Assembly: GCA_037039685.1 (NCBI GenBank)
Contig: JAWNGF010000005.1
Coordinates: forward strand, 372,001-436,000
Length of the DNA stretch: 64,000 nt
Reading direction: 5' to 3'
From: Ceratobasidium sp. AG-K
Lineage: Eukaryota; Basidiomycota; Agaricomycetes; Cantharellales; Ceratobasidiaceae
The notes beneath the pieces are model-generated. The model was not told where the DNA came from. It did no database searches and was given only the letters and a program-made list of their open reading frames with translations. Of the stretch, positions 1 through 13,100 are shown in pieces; the stretch's first letter is position 1; the number at the start of each line of letters is the position of its first letter. The translations under genes and the position numbers were made by a program.

Positions 1-1286
1 ACAAGAAAAATACAGCAGACATGGTGACGCAGTCAAAAGGTCAACCCTGGATCACCGCCTGGTTTCTGGTCAGCGCGTTGCTGGTATCCTGGGACGCAGG
101 GTATTGCTTCATGCGGTGAGCATGGCGAGGGCACTTCGGCTTTGAACTCTGAGCTCTGAGCGGCTTTTTGCGTGCAGACCCCGGTCTATGGTTGGCGGTG
201 ATTTGCATTGGATATGGAAACCATACTCTCTCTACGCGGAGGTGGATCATGTAAGTTGCTTGATTTGGTCAGGGTTTCACGCCTGATTTGGTCGGTGAGT
301 AGGTGTATGGGCTACCTTCGCTTGACAGGGGAGATGGGTTTCCAAACGCCCAGTGTGAGTTCTGGTCGTGGCGCGAGAGCCCCGTTTGAACTTTGCTCGG
401 ATAGCATTCATGAACGTTGTTGAAACGTTGACCAACGTAAGTATATTGCATCCGACCCCGCCCAAACTATGACTAACCGCAAATTTCCCGCCTCAGCTCG
501 CATACGTGTATTATGCACATGTTCAACCCTCGGGTATTGCCCCACTTATTGGCTTCTCAGGTAGAGGCGGGCCCCACTGCCTAATATAACCTATTTCTGA
601 CTTGTTCGGTTACACCCGAATCCCAGGCGCGATTATGACACTGTCCAAGACGGTTTTGTACTGGTTACAAGACTATTACTGTTCTTGGTGCACCACCGGA
701 CATAACCCGCCTCTGAAATGGATTATCCTTTTCGCATTACCAAATGTGAGTCGGTTTTAATTAAACTACATTGATCGAGGCGTGCTCTGGTGCTGAACAT
801 CTGAAACCCCTGCACTTGGACCTACCTGCGAATAGGGGTAAGTGTCGCGTTGACTTGCAGGGCTTCGTGGCTGATGGCGTTTAATCAAGTCTCTGGCTTG
901 TTCTGCCAACGGCGATCGTTTACTCACTTGGGAAGGATATTGCAAAAACGCTGCAGGAAGCGCCCAAGAAAAGCAAACTCATGTAACATAGCGGTTATTA
1001 GATTTGGCTTTTTTTCTCCGGAAAGCTCATTCCGTTATTCGGGGCGGAGGCGAAGAGTAAGCGAACAAGCCCACTAAGATTGTTTGTCCACATCGGGATC
1101 AGCCTGGGATACTCTCTACGTCGCATACTGGCCCCTTGACCTGGCCATGGCTGTCATAAACACTGCTTAGACTCGCCTGTTCACACATCCCCCCCTGATA
1201 GACTTCTCCCACTCTTCTAGCTCCATCTACTGTTCGCTCCACAATTGTATGTCCCCTGTCACTTGAGGAAGACATCTCAACTGATC
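1..1286. other. intergenic region, no supported gene
   Basis: I see no reading frame here with convincing coding character and no pair of splice sites joining short open frames into a protein. All open stretches are short and of mixed composition. A pyrimidine-rich tract just before the next start, around 1190-1235, is typical of a fungal 5' leader. Confidence 0.5.
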
Positions 1287-1961
1287 ATGCGCAAGACAAT
1301 GACGAACGACTATCGTGCGATCTTGTATCGCTTAGACCTCGCCACCTCCTACTCTTCCGTGCCCGCGTTGCTACAGCACTTTATGGACGAGTCGCCCCTC
1401 GACGGCACGATTGAACTACGAGTGGTCACCTCTCCAACCCCTTCCTCGAACAGTCCACATATTCCCACTCCGCCGCGCTCTCCCAATCCACAAGCTCTCC
1501 ACACGATGCTTTCAGCGCCAGAGCATTACATGTCCTTTGCCCGTTCAGAGGACAGCAGGGACGTCTATGCGCGGCACACATTTGGGATTCCCCCCGACCC
1601 TGAACTAAGCTCGCCGACCCAGCGAAGCGCTTACATCCGCACGCCTGTGCTGACCGTCACACACGAGTTTGCGCCCAAAACTCCCGTGATATCAGCCTTT
1701 ACGCCCGTAATCGAACACTTTTTGCGCAACGATCACGAGTTGTCGTCAGTCATATTCGAGTGTCGGAGTTATCTCCAGCCCCCAGAACCTAAACAGTCCA
1801 AAAACCCACTTGAAATTCTCGATAGGCCAGCACCGTATAAGCGCATGTTTGGCTATGTCGGCCGAGTCAGGGGTGGAACCACGATCTACGAGTTGGATGA
1901 TACTGTAACGGGCACCATGTTCTCCACCGTTGCTCCTATCAACTTTCCTCTTCCCCCATGA
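1287..1961 (+). CDS. hypothetical protein, 224 aa, single exon
   Basis: I do not recognise this protein. It is an uninterrupted 224-codon frame. I chose the ATG at 1287 because the frame upstream has no other ATG; an in-frame ATG at 1299 is the alternative. The first 40 residues look folded and partly helical. A Pro/Ser/Thr-rich linker follows at about residues 45-70, then a mixed segment (about 75-200), and the protein ends in a Tyr/Thr-rich tail. No signal peptide, membrane helix or Cys cluster is visible. It converges with the RING-H2 gene, whose stop lies about 216 bp downstream on the other strand. The steady composition and the pyrimidine-rich leader favour a real gene, but its function is unknown. 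Confidence 0.55.
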   Translation: MRKTMTNDYRAILYRLDLATSYSSVPALLQHFMDESPLDGTIELRVVTSPTPSSNSPHIPTPPRSPNPQALHTMLSAPEHYMSFARSEDSRDVYARHTFGIPPDPELSSPTQRSAYIRTPVLTVTHEFAPKTPVISAFTPVIEHFLRNDHELSSVIFECRSYLQPPEPKQSKNPLEILDRPAPYKRMFGYVGRVRGGTTIYELDDTVTGTMFSTVAPINFPLPP

Positions 1962-2177
1962 ATTTCGTTTTTGGCTAACCTCGCCTCGGATATTTTATAG
2001 ACCATTTTCATTTGGTATACTGTATGCGGGCCTTGGTTAATTGTATGCACACTTCATACATGTTGTCATATTATACAAAAAAACTTCAAGCTGATAAGAC
2101 ATGAGATACATGAAGCATAGCAGGACAAAGTTGTACATATACAGGATGCGAATAGCGGGGAATCTGCAAACTTAATC

Positions 2178-5100
2178 TTACGTCCAATGATTCTCCGGCA
2201 CGCCAGAACTGGGACCGGCTCGAGGCTCCGGATTCGATTCTCCCTCACCGTCGGCTTGTCCTCGACAAACAGGGCAAGTCCGTGAATTACTGTCAAGTAC
2301 AAAATTGTGAGTATGATGGTACTGCCTGATACGGGCATACAACTCACCTGAGCCATTGCTATCGATTAGGATCATGATTTATTAGCCAAGGGCCACCAAG
2401 ATAGCAAGGGAACGCACCTGAATACATTCTCGATGGAACCAATGTGCGCACTGCTTGATCATCGAAACCACGTCCTCTTGGGCATAATCATCTAGACAAA
2501 TCGGGCACCTCGTCTCCTTCTCCGCCCCGGTCGCTTCGGCGTAGCTGCAGCACGGCATCGAGCGGATAACCTCGGCTGGAGTTCCACGGGGCTTTGCATC
2601 CCCGATACGAGCAGCAAGCCGCAATAAGCCCTCGTACGAATCGTCGAATTCCTCATCACGCATAAAGTCACCACTGGGAACGGGGCCGCCACGAGTAGGG
2701 CGCCCACGAGCACGGATAAAGAACCGACGGGTCGAGGATTGATCGACTGCGGGGTGATGCCAGTCTTCATTATCGTCACCGCTTCCGGCGCCTCCGCCGG
2801 CTCGGCCTGAGGTCCGCCGGGGAAGGAGATGCGAGAGTCGGGATGTGTACGATCTCTGATTAGGAGGCGATGTCGAAGTTGTCTGGCTTGCAAAGGGGCG
2901 AAGGAGTGAGGCCGCAGTGGACGTAGACGTGGACGAGGACGGCGCAGGCGGGGAAGGCCGGCGGCGATGTAAGCGCGCAAACGTCGGTGGGGTCGGTTGT
3001 GTTGGAGCCTGAGGCAGGAATGCAGACCCAATGCTATTGCTTCGATTCGGGGGTGGGTGGGCCGAAGCGCGGAACAAGAGTCGATCCCGCAATGGCATGC
3101 TAGGGCCTGTCCCATCATTCGACCATGCCTCACTTGTCAATCCTTCATTTCGCCAGGAGTAATCATAATTCCGCGCGTTTTGCCTAGGCTCCGAGTACCC
3201 GTCTGGTCCGCGCCTGGGGGGTTCGGGCTCAGGCTCGTGCGGGTTTCGCCGCGAAGCAGGCCAATCCGAGTTTTGTTGCAGGCTCGAGAAATTGAAAGGA
3301 GGAAGCCTCGGGGGTGGAGTTGGCGGCCTGTGCTCGATTTGGTCATACGCCCAGTCCATCCGTGCGGATGGCGTGATGCTGGGTTCGTCATTGGCAAGCG
3401 CGTTGAGCTCTCGGTTAATATGGAGCAGTCCAGATTCGACTTGGTGCAGGGCATTATTGACAGAGTTGAGGAACCCATGCGAGTCTCGGCGCGAGGACGA
3501 CTCGGGGAGGAGGGTACGTCGACGACGTCTGACGGAAGATGCACGCATGAGCTCGTGCGTTAAAGTGCTGCTGCGTGACGAGGCTTCGGTAGAGGGCCAT
3601 TCAGTAGGATCACTCTCGCGCGGCGGGAATGGACGTGGTGCATGCGTCTCAATTGCACTTGATGGCTCGGTCCGAGCCCATGGCACAGACGAACGGCGCA
3701 TCGAGCTTGTCGACTCGGACGAAAATGCCGACGAAGACTCCATACCCGACAAAAAGCTACTTCCTGAATACAATTTAAGCACATCTGGGTTAGCCTGATA
3801 TACGAGTGACTCACTGCGTGGCTGAGAAGAAGAGGACTGGCCAAGATCGGATGGATGGCGCCTAGATTCTTCGCGGGATTCACTCGATCCTGCAAGTGGC
3901 AGATTAGACTAGTACGCCTTGCCACCGAGTTTACTTACGCAGCATCTGACGAACTCTTTCCAATTGCAAGTATGGCCGGGTAGTCGACGAATCCCATCGG
4001 TCTCGCGGGGCAGCTAGTCGTGTGCGTTCCGGTTGATCTCGCATGGGTGTACCCACTCCGAGCGACCGTCTGCCTAAAGAGCCACTCATGTCGTGAGGGG
4101 GGCTAGGGCCCCGGCGAGAGGCCTCTGCAAGAGAGGTGCGCAAAGCATGGCCCGCATTCCGGAAATCAGATGGGTCATACTCGGACGGCGCAGTGGATTG
4201 TGGAAACGGCACATTCGAGAGCTCATACGGACTCTCCTCGGGCTCTTCGAGCATCGATGGGGGAGAGTCTGTAAACAACATCCCGCCCATCCCATCGTCA
4301 TCGGCCCCGCTCGAAAAGCGCATCGAGGCATCCACATCTTCAGTCCTGGGGGGAAGAATTTCAGGCCGTCGGGGAGGAGGGAATATCTGATTGCTGCTAG
4401 GCCACTCGCTCGCAAGATCTTCGTCGACAAGTCCCGTCGCCACGAGCGACGCACGCGTAATGGGCCGAGGCCTGGGGTTAAACTCGGCCCACATTTGACC
4501 TTGCGTTTGGTCATTTAGTTGAGTCAATGGGTGCGGTCGCCTGGACGACTCGGGTGGTCCAAGCTCTACACTGGGAGTACTGTTGTTTGAGGATGTAGGA
4601 TTCCGGCGTCGGAAGTAGTCTTCACGCGCGGCACGAGACCGCCTGTCACGTTGAGCTTCCCATTCACGAAGCCAATTCCCATCGGCGGGTCGAGACTCGA
4701 ATGACTCAGAAAGCGGGCGCGGTGGCGCAGGTGGATGGTGATTATCTGGGAGGGCGTAGGGGTTTCCATACGTATTTCTGGTTCGCTGAGGTTGGTCAAG
4801 CGGAACCGGCTCACGACGAGGCGCCCAATGGGTGCGGGCGCTAGTCTCGTCCAGACCCAAGGATGCGGACGCTCGGCCACTGTTGAGCCCCGCCGTAGCG
4901 GTAGATGATATCGCAGGAGAGTTTCGCTGGTTAGAGTATAGTTGCGAAGGGGAATGACGAATTTCTTCGATTGATTGGGCAAATGTTTGGTACCTCGCCA
5001 ACGCAGCGGCCGCATCACGAGCGGAATCTTGAGGGGTCTGCGCAGTCGAGAGGGAAGAATCAATATACGGGACCGAGTTTCTGTCCCAACTCATCCCGTT

Positions 5101-8100
5101 GGGCGGGGCATATGTGACGTCGGTGGAGATGGGAGGCATCCGGGGTCGGCTCGGCGCAGGCGTGGCTTCGGGCAATAAATCCGTCCAGCGGGTGGCAGAC
5201 GTTCTCCGTCCAAGGGACTGCGGCCTTGGACGAGCACTCTCTTCAAACCAGCTCTCTGACAATGATGACCCAGCGTGGCTTGTGGGTCCAAGCGCCGGAG
5301 GCGTCCGGCTGAGATTGGTCGGCCGCTGCTCATCCTGCTGTTCCAGGCCAGGACCGGTCATACGGGGGAGGGCATTCAAGTGCAGGCGAGGCGGTCCATC
5401 GGCACGTGCAAGTCCTACGGCCCGAGTCAACGCGTTTCTGACACTCGCACGGCCCTCGCTCTCGACGCGCGTTCGCAGGCTGGTTTCCGAGCCGGATCCG
5501 GATGGCATCTCACTTGACCCTTCGAGGAATGGCCTGCTTGAAGTTGGCCTCCCATCATCCCCAGATCCCTCATGTGGCCTGAACAAGTCCGAAAACGACC
5601 AGCTCATATCACGGACGACTCGCCCGGGCCTCGATCCCATGTTCAAGCTGGGTTCGGGGCTCACAGCAGCTCGAAATGACGGCAATGACGCACCCGAATC
5701 CGACGGCCGTGAGGGAAAAGACACGCCCGACTCGGTCAAGCGCCGCGAATAGAGCGAATCGAGATCGGACGGTCGCGAGGTCCACGACGGTTCAGTTGGG
5801 TGGGCGTCCTGGGACGCTTCGAGCGGGTGCGTGCCCTGGGACAGTTCAGTTGTGTGCGTAGCCTCGGACGATTGAGTAGCGCCCACAGCCCCGTGTTGGT
5901 TAGATCCGCCCTGGAGGACAACCTGAACAGACTCTCCACGCGTATATTGTGGTGATGAGCGGGGTGGCTGGCCTAGATAATCCTGGCGCTCCGACTCTGG
6001 CGACGCTGGAAAGTACGAGCCCACTGCCACATCGGAAAGCGCCTGGATCGGACTCGCGCCAAGGCTGTCCCGGCCGTCGTCGGCCTCGTTCTCCACAAAG
6101 CGCCTGAGTGCATCGATAGACGCCGAGTTGTTCTCTGATGGGGACCCCAATAGGCTATATGCGTGGCCGGCTCCATCTCCGCCTGAAACAAAGACGTAAA
6201 AATTAGTAAGGGGTGGAGGCCAGGTAAGCGACACGCGCATGCGAGGTGAGAAGGGTACAGGTGGAGGGACGCGCAGCCAGTTGCGAATAGATAGGCAAAG
6301 TGATAAGCGACAAGGAAATGACAACCGAGAACGGAAATAAAGAACAAATAACACTGCAAATAGAACTCACCCGCATCGCGTACGGGCGAATCTACCTCCA
6401 TCATCCGGGCCACAAAACTCGGCAGCGCGCTCCCCGGAGGAGTCACCGCCAGATCAAACGTCGAAGTCCGTGGAGAAGTCGAAGTGGGAAACGGATTGGC
6501 GAGTGAAAACGTCGGTGAATTTGCGAGCGAGAATGTGGGCGAATTGGCTCGCGGAAATGGTGGATTGCCAAGCGAAAACGTCGGTGAATTAGCTCGTGGG
6601 AGGTTGGGTGATGGGAGACCCGAGGCGCCCGATGGGTAGGTCGTATAAGTTGAGAGCGTAGGTGAAGTTGGGAAGCCGCGAAGGTGCAGGTTGAGCGAGA
6701 GCGGACGGCGGGTTGGACCTTGGGGCGTGGTGCGAGTCGAGGCCGAGCTACCCGAGGTCGAGGGCGAGACCGCTGGGGAAGCCGATTGTCCTGGTCTCGA
6801 GGGGGTGCTTGTTGGCCCCGTTCTCAAGGGAACGTTTGATGATCCGGCTCGTAAAGGAGCAGTCGACAGCCCGGTTGGTGGCAAGACCGATGCCCCTATC
6901 GTCGATGGCGAGGCCGAAGTTCCCGCTACCGACGAATTCGAAGCCGCCAAGACGGAGGACCCAGACATCCCAGTCGCATCCCACCCAGACTCGGAGTGAA
7001 CAACAGACTCGACAACTTCGGGAGACGGAATCCCAAACGTCGAAGCAAGCGACTGGCCTAGATCGGGTGATGACAATTCAAGCACGGGGGACGCCCCACC
7101 CAGGCTAGGCGACACGGTTCCGTCATAGACCGCCGAGGCCGCACCACCGAGGCTAGGCGACATTGTTCCACCAAGACTAGGCGACGACGCGCCAAGGTCA
7201 GGCGACACCGTCCTATCGAATTGGTGAGATGCAGTTCCATCTGGCGTAGACAACCCCTCGTTTTCAATGTCCACCCACGGAAGCGGGACTCGACCGGGCG
7301 CAGTTCGGCTCAACGGCAAGGCCGAGTCGACGCTCCCGCTCCCGTAACTCGTCGAGAATGCGCGTGTGGGGTGGGTAGGAACGGGGTCGGGGGTGCTGGA
7401 AGACACGGGTGCGAGTGAGCGAGTGCTGGAATACAGCTCCAACCCGCGAGCGCTCGCGAATGGCTCGACCTGGCCGGTGCTGTTGGGCGGCTGGAGCGAA
7501 CGGGTACTCGAAAATTGGTCGAGTGACGGTGTAGTTGAATATGGTCCGAGGGATTGCGTACTCGAAAATGGCTCGAGAGACCGCGGAGGGGGAAGCGCCT
7601 CGTCGAGTTGCTGGGTGAGCCAACCCAAGTCGAGTTGAGCCGCGTTCCGAGGCTGTTCCTGCGAGTTGGCAATATCATATCGGGATGGATTGCGGGATTC
7701 GGCTAGAGCATGGATCGATAGTGGCACACGCGAGGGGAGGGGTTGAGTTGGACGAGAGGTGGTAGAGCTGGATGTGTCCAACAGCCCGAGTGGGGATGAG
7801 GAGCGAAGTGCAGCGGGGGTGGGGATTCTCGGAACCGATGTTCCTGAAGAATTCGCATGTGATGTGTCGTGTCCTTCAACAGCCGCAAGAGTCGGGCGGG
7901 GTGCATCGACCCTCGTCGGGCTGCGTGGGTTAAATTGGGGTGATTCGGCAGCAGATGCGTAGGCCGACTAGAAAACCATCGTAAATGATCCAACAAGCAT
8001 ATAAATACACTAACCTCGTCTGTGCTCATAGTGTCTTCCCCGTCCTCCTCGGGTGCAGTAAACGACCCCCTCGCCCGCTTGTCCCGCTCTTGAGAGCTCG

Positions 8101-8317
8101 AGCCCGAGGCCCACGGAAAAGGCCGCTTACTTCCGGGGGTAGTCTCGCCCTGACTCGGACCGGGTTGGGTAAATTGATTAGAAGGAAACGCAGACGACGA
8201 GCTGGCAAGATAATTGCTGTCGCCGACACTAGGACCAGCATATGTCGAGTAACTAGGCTCGTGGCTGGACATGCTAGCTGTCGGATAGCTATACAGCGGA
8301 GCAGTGCTCCCGCTCAT
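2178..8317 (-). CDS. giant RING-H2 E3 ubiquitin ligase-like protein, 1,912 aa
   Basis: This is a probable ubiquitin-protein ligase. Six exons read on the minus strand (8317-8015, 7967-6371, 6182-3939, 3889-2418, 2358-2348, 2289-2178) sum to 5,739 nt and keep frame at every GT-AG junction. Almost the whole chain is low complexity, rich in Ser, Pro, Thr, Arg and Gly, and probably disordered. The only recognisable domain is a RING-H2 finger at the C-terminus: C1843, C1846, C1862, H1864, H1867, C1870, C1881 and C1884, with the usual W (1874) before the last Cys pair. The finger is split by two introns, and an 11-nt exon supplies its centre. RING-H2 fingers recruit an E2; the gene immediately upstream on the same strand encodes the E2 Ubc13. 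No transmembrane or PA domain was seen. The start at 8317 is the first ATG of the frame. Substrates are unknown. Low-complexity repeats suggest fast evolution outside the RING. Confidence 0.85.
2348..2358 (-). other. 11-nt micro-exon inside the RING-H2 finger
   Basis: On the minus strand the 11 bases are flanked by TAG upstream and GTGAGT downstream. Joined to the exon ending at 2418 and the exon starting at 2289, they give Q-W-L-S after the zinc-ligand C1870, exactly the spacing and Trp expected between the sixth and seventh RING-H2 ligands. Skipping it would shift the frame and destroy the last two ligands. Confidence 0.85.
6495..6600 (-). repeat. coding tandem repeat in the RING-H2 gene
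   Basis: Three near-identical copies of a segment encoding ANSPTFSL lie within about 100 bp of exon 2, with short spacers. Further repeats of the same exon (SPSLGG-type units near 7080-7200 and SLEPFSST-type units near 7400-7560) show that this disordered region grows by local duplication. Confidence 0.7.
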
Positions 8318-8658
8318 GGCGATAAGACTGACGAGGCCAGACAATGGTCACGTCACCCCACCCTCGTGTCCCAAAACTTGACTCGTGGCAAAATGAAATC
8401 AAGAATTTAATAGCAGAAATCCAGACTGCGAATGGGGCGAGTGACTGGACTGGTGGTCGTCGTCGACTCGACCCGCCAAGGGGCTCAATCCGGCTATTGA
8501 TTGCAAATATGGTGAGAAACGCCCCTTGGGTTACATTACGCCCAATATGGAACCAAGTGCCCGCGCGCTCAGCGACAGAGGTGATGAACTCGACGTCATT
8601 CAATATAGTGTTCGGATCGATCCCAATTCATATGATACATTCCAGTACAGACAGACAT

Positions 8659-9441
8659 CTATTGCGCATACTTTTCCGTCCATTCTCTGCTCACCCGGAT
8701 CGCATCGGCTTCGTTCTCTTTGTAGTGCTTTGCAACCTAGTCAATAGTCAATATCGAGTAACCAGGTGATGATAGGAATGCCAATCGACAATAGAAACGC
8801 AACACAAAAATAGAAATAACCACTTACGTCCGTCGCCAGCGGGTCATCGGGATTCGGTGCAGACAAGAGAGCTTGTATCGAGAGGAGCACAGTACGGATT
8901 TGCAGAGCAGGTGACCACTTGTCTGTTCTTCGCATTAGCAGCGTAAAAGCCAGTCTAGAAGGTACGCACCCTTGAGAATATCAAGGCAAATCCTTCCAAG
9001 TTTATCTACCCCACAACGCTCAGCGCTCATCCCATCCCACAGCGCCACAAAGCTCACCGATATTCGGATGGTAAATCTTGGTCAAAAATCGAACCTTGGG
9101 CGGGCTCATGGGATACTCCTCGGGCAGGAACAGCTCGAGCTTAAACGCGCCACCTGCAACTCCATTAGCACCCGCACAGTATTTTAGTACACCTACTCAC
9201 CCTCAAATGGAGATCCACCAGGTCCACTAATAACGACATCAAAGTAGCGCAGGTTGTCTTCATGTGGCGAGGCCGAGATACCTGGTGCCGGGTCGGCTGC
9301 CAGTCGTTCGGTTTCCTATAGAGTATGAGTACGGATAGATGTTTTGATTTTTAGGAAGTACCTTGATAATTCGCTGGATTTCATTCCGGCGTCAGTTTAG
9401 GCCGTACTACTCGTTTGGAAACTTACCTTGGGAAGGGCCAT
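8659..9441 (-). CDS. UBC13: ubiquitin-conjugating enzyme E2 Ubc13 (UBE2N family), 148 aa
   Basis: Ubc13 pairs with the Mms2/Uev variant to build K63-linked ubiquitin chains, in PCNA-dependent DNA damage tolerance and in signalling. Seven exons on the minus strand (9441-9427, 9373-9362, 9315-9201, 9153-9058, 9005-8970, 8922-8828, 8736-8659) give 148 residues. The protein starts MALPKRIIKETERL, has HPN at 76-78 and the active-site Cys86 in [14 protein letters not shown], and ends KYAQ, all hallmarks of the family (usually about 150 aa). The first two exons are only 15 and 12 nt, yet both are needed to make the N-terminal helix. The gene lies 342 bp upstream of the RING-H2 gene on the same strand, an arrangement that may or may not be functional. 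Family assignment is firm. Confidence 0.95.
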
Positions 9442-10171
9442 GGTCGCGGTTGGAGATGTGTGTAAAGCACATCGGGCTAATCACGTAAGCGCCGACTAAC
9501 GAGCCAATCATGGCGCATCATGGACGAGAACCTGGCCGCCGTTGCGTGAGCCAGAAATGGTCTCGTTGAATCGTTGTTACAAGCTCAATTGGTCATTCTA
9601 TTTCAACCCGGTGTGAGGAGAGCTTGCCTCGTGCACTTTATGCGCTCAGAATTTCGGCAAGCCCAAGCGAGGCCGGAGGGGTAGCTGAAATGAGTGGGCA
9701 AATATCCTGCCATTGACACGTTGTATACCCCAACGCGTTGTATAGCGTCAAATGAGTAAGATGTATCAAAAATTTAACCCTCACTTGCACATGTTCGACT
9801 GGCGACTGGCAACAGGTGTTGTAGGTTTGATCCTCGCCTCACTGATATGTACATTCAAGACACCAAGCTTCGCTGCGCATACACTATCCAGATTATAGAT
9901 TTGAGAAATAGGGTCACCTACGGTTAGATTATGTGTTCTTGTAGCCGATATAACGTGTATAAAAATAAAATAAAATAAACATAGGATTACCAGATGTTCG
10001 TCCCCAACAGACCGCGAAACAGGAGCATGTGAGAAGAGCCCCGCTTAGGCGCCGGCTGCTCATCTATTTTCCATTTACCATGGGAAAGCTCTACAACTCG
10101 TGTTCAGAAGGGTCCACACCAAGGTTTATACGTTGCACCGCACAGATCTGTACTCGTCACTTCCCTCTTCT
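9442..10171. other. divergent intergenic region between UBC13 and the NLR gene
   Basis: The region separates two divergently transcribed genes and must hold both promoters. A CCAAT element lies near 9505, about 60 bp before the UBC13 start. An A/T-rich stretch near 9955-9985 precedes the NLR gene. No coding frame is supported. Confidence 0.5.
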
Positions 10172-13100
10172 ATGTCCGCCAGTAAAAGGGCTTTCAGTTG
10201 GCTTGGTGTATCTGGTAGCTCAGATGCTTCTAACAAGCGCGCCAGAACGCCAGAACGCCAGGCATCGCCAGGTAATCCATTGCCCTCAAGCCAGTCATCT
10301 GGATTGCCCTCGACCTCGTCCGCCTCAAAAGCTCAGCCCTACAAATCCGCTCCAAAGAATGCAAAGACTGCCGGATATGCAGTATTGTCGACACTCAAAG
10401 GCTCAATGAAGCTTCTCGAGGGAAGTTGCAGAGCATTTTCTCCACTCCACTCTGTCGCGGAGGATCTGTTACGGGTTGTCGAATCCATAGAGGTAGGCAT
10501 TCAAGCGCGTCAGACCAGTTCTAAAGTATAAGACCAGAATACAACCAAAGGAGACTTGGAATTATTCGAAATAGCTTCGGAATTGCCTCAATGGACATCC
10601 ATCTTATCCTCGTACCTCTTGATGGCCCGCTCTGACTCCGAAGTATGCATCAAGTTGGCTGAGAGGCTTGCAGGGTGAGTATATTCAATTTTGATACCGA
10701 TGTTGGCGAGTGAGGGACTGAGTATGGCAACAGCGAACTTGAAACGCTAGTAGAAGATCTCAAGGCGCAAGAAGAGCGCGGCACATTTAGGGAGTGGTTG
10801 AAATCCAAAGAGAAGGCTGAAGAGCTGAGACAATGTTATCGCCGCATTGAGACTTGTTTTCGTCAGCTTCAGGTAGGTTGATAGGTATATCGGGGGCTTA
10901 CGTCTATAATAATTTATACTGTTAGTGCGACACAGCATTTCACACATGGAAAAATACCCAAGAACAACTGCAGGTATGGCATCAATCTACTGCCTTTTCG
11001 CCCCATGCTTTTGGTTTGAGTGTTCAAATATTACTAGGACTCGCGCATGGAAAAGATGTCTCCTTCTCACAACGCACGCTATGACTCGAGCTTCGCACAC
11101 AAGGTCAAACGAGGCGAATGTCTGAAAAACACACGGGCCACGGTGCTCGAGGACTCAGGTCGCTGGATATACGGCGTTAGCTACGCTAGAATCTTTTGGT
11201 TAAACGGCATGGCTGGTACGGGTAAGACAACGATCGCATATACTGTTTGCTCCGAGCTCGAACAGAATGAAAGGCTTGGAGCGAGCTTCTTCTGTTCTCG
11301 CGCAGCTTCGGATTGTCAAGACGTGAACAGGATACTCCCCACGATTGCGTATCAGCTCGCACAACGGTTTTACTCGTTTCGATCGGTACTTTGCCAAAAA
11401 CTTGCCAAGGAGGCAAACCTCGCCCAGCGTAAGCTATCAGTACAATTTGCCCACCTAATCAAGGAACCACTTTTAGAAGTAAAGGAATTAATACCGAGCG
11501 GCATTGTAGTTGTGGTTGACGCACTGGACGAATGCTCTGATGCAGAGGCGACCAAGCTTGTTCTCGACTTACTGCTGGAGAATGCAGCACTGCTACCTAT
11601 TCGATTTTTTATTACTAGCCGTCCGGAACCTTCTATTGTGAACACCATCTTTGGTAGGGGCCCTGAATCTCATTCCGTCCTGCACCTACACAATGTTGAG
11701 CAACAGCTCGTGAATGCCGATATAGAAACATTTTTGACAGTGTCTTTGGCCCAGATTACCATCTCGCAATCTCAGATTAGGCAACTTGCTCGACAATCGG
11801 GAGTCCTATTTCTCTACGCTACGACCCTGGCACGGTATATTCTATCTGGACACGCTGGCGCCAACCGACAAGCTCGTCTCGCCGCAGTTCTGAACCGGGT
11901 TGATGACAGTCGGATGGCAAAGAAGGATAGGGAGATTGATCGTCTCTATACAATCATTGTAGAGGAGGCATTAAACGCTGAACACCTCGAGCAGGATGAA
12001 GTTGATGTCATGAAGCACGTTCTGTGGATAGTGACAACTGCCAGAGAGCCAGTAACAAGGAACACCCTAGCTAGACTGCTTGCGGTAGGCGAAGAAGATA
12101 TCTCAGTAGCCCTGGAACCACTTCGGTCAATCCTGAACTTGATCGAAGGTAGCGACGTGGTAGCACCACTTCATGCGTCATTCCCTGAGTTTATCCTAAA
12201 CCCCGAACGCTCTGGCCAATGGTCATGCTGCGATCACCGTTTTATTACCACCCGGTGCTTCAACGTGATGCAAAACCAACTACGCTTTAATATAGGCAAT
12301 CTCAAAACATCTTCCCTATTGGACCAAGAGGTGCCTGACCTATCCTCCCGAGTTGAGGTTAATGTTTCATCAGAGCTATCATATGCTTGCCGGTACTGGT
12401 CCACGCATCTGCGGTATTCAGCAATCTGTAGTGAACTATTAAATTGTCTTAGGGGTTTCTTGTTGGAGGGTTTGTTATTTTGGATGGAGGTACTGAACCT
12501 GGGGGGACAAATAAATCGAGGAAAAATAATGTTAGGCAAGGCTGGGCGCTGGCTTCTGGTGAGCTTCACAAGGACTCGGTACACAAAGGGTTAAACTCAT
12601 TTCAGAAGCTTGAAGGTCCCGAAGCATTAGAAGTCATCGAGCTAATGCAGGATTCTTACCAATTCGTGCATGCCTTTGCTCGCCATCCAGTTCATTGGAG
12701 TACACCACACATATACCTATCGTTTCTACCGTTAACTCCAAGAAAAAATAGAATACGGGAGATCTATGGGGCAAGAGCGCATGGTCTACACCGGCTAGAC
12801 GGGAATGCCCTAGATCGATGGTACAGCAAAACTGTCGTGTCGCTGCAATCTCCTGCTTCGAACCAGCAAGGCCATGTAAAAGGCTCTCATATTGGAGTTA
12901 CTTCCGGCGGCCATGCCAGTCCAGTCACATTTATTGCCCTTTCGCCTGATGGTTCTCGGATTGCCTCCGGGTCCTATGACAAGACAATCCGGGTATGGGC
13001 CTCTCATGACGGCACTCAACTTGTCCACCCCTTTAAAGGCCACACGGATATCGTTACGTCGATCGCATTCTCGTCAGACGGTACAAGAATCGTCTCCGGT

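Noticed and set aside
1245..1286. Upstream extension of the first gene
   Set aside because: The extension has no ATG; it begins with TTG and is probably leader.
5099..5752. 217-codon plus-strand frame inside the RING-H2 gene
   Set aside because: It is the antisense shadow of a low-complexity coding exon that splices correctly on the other strand.
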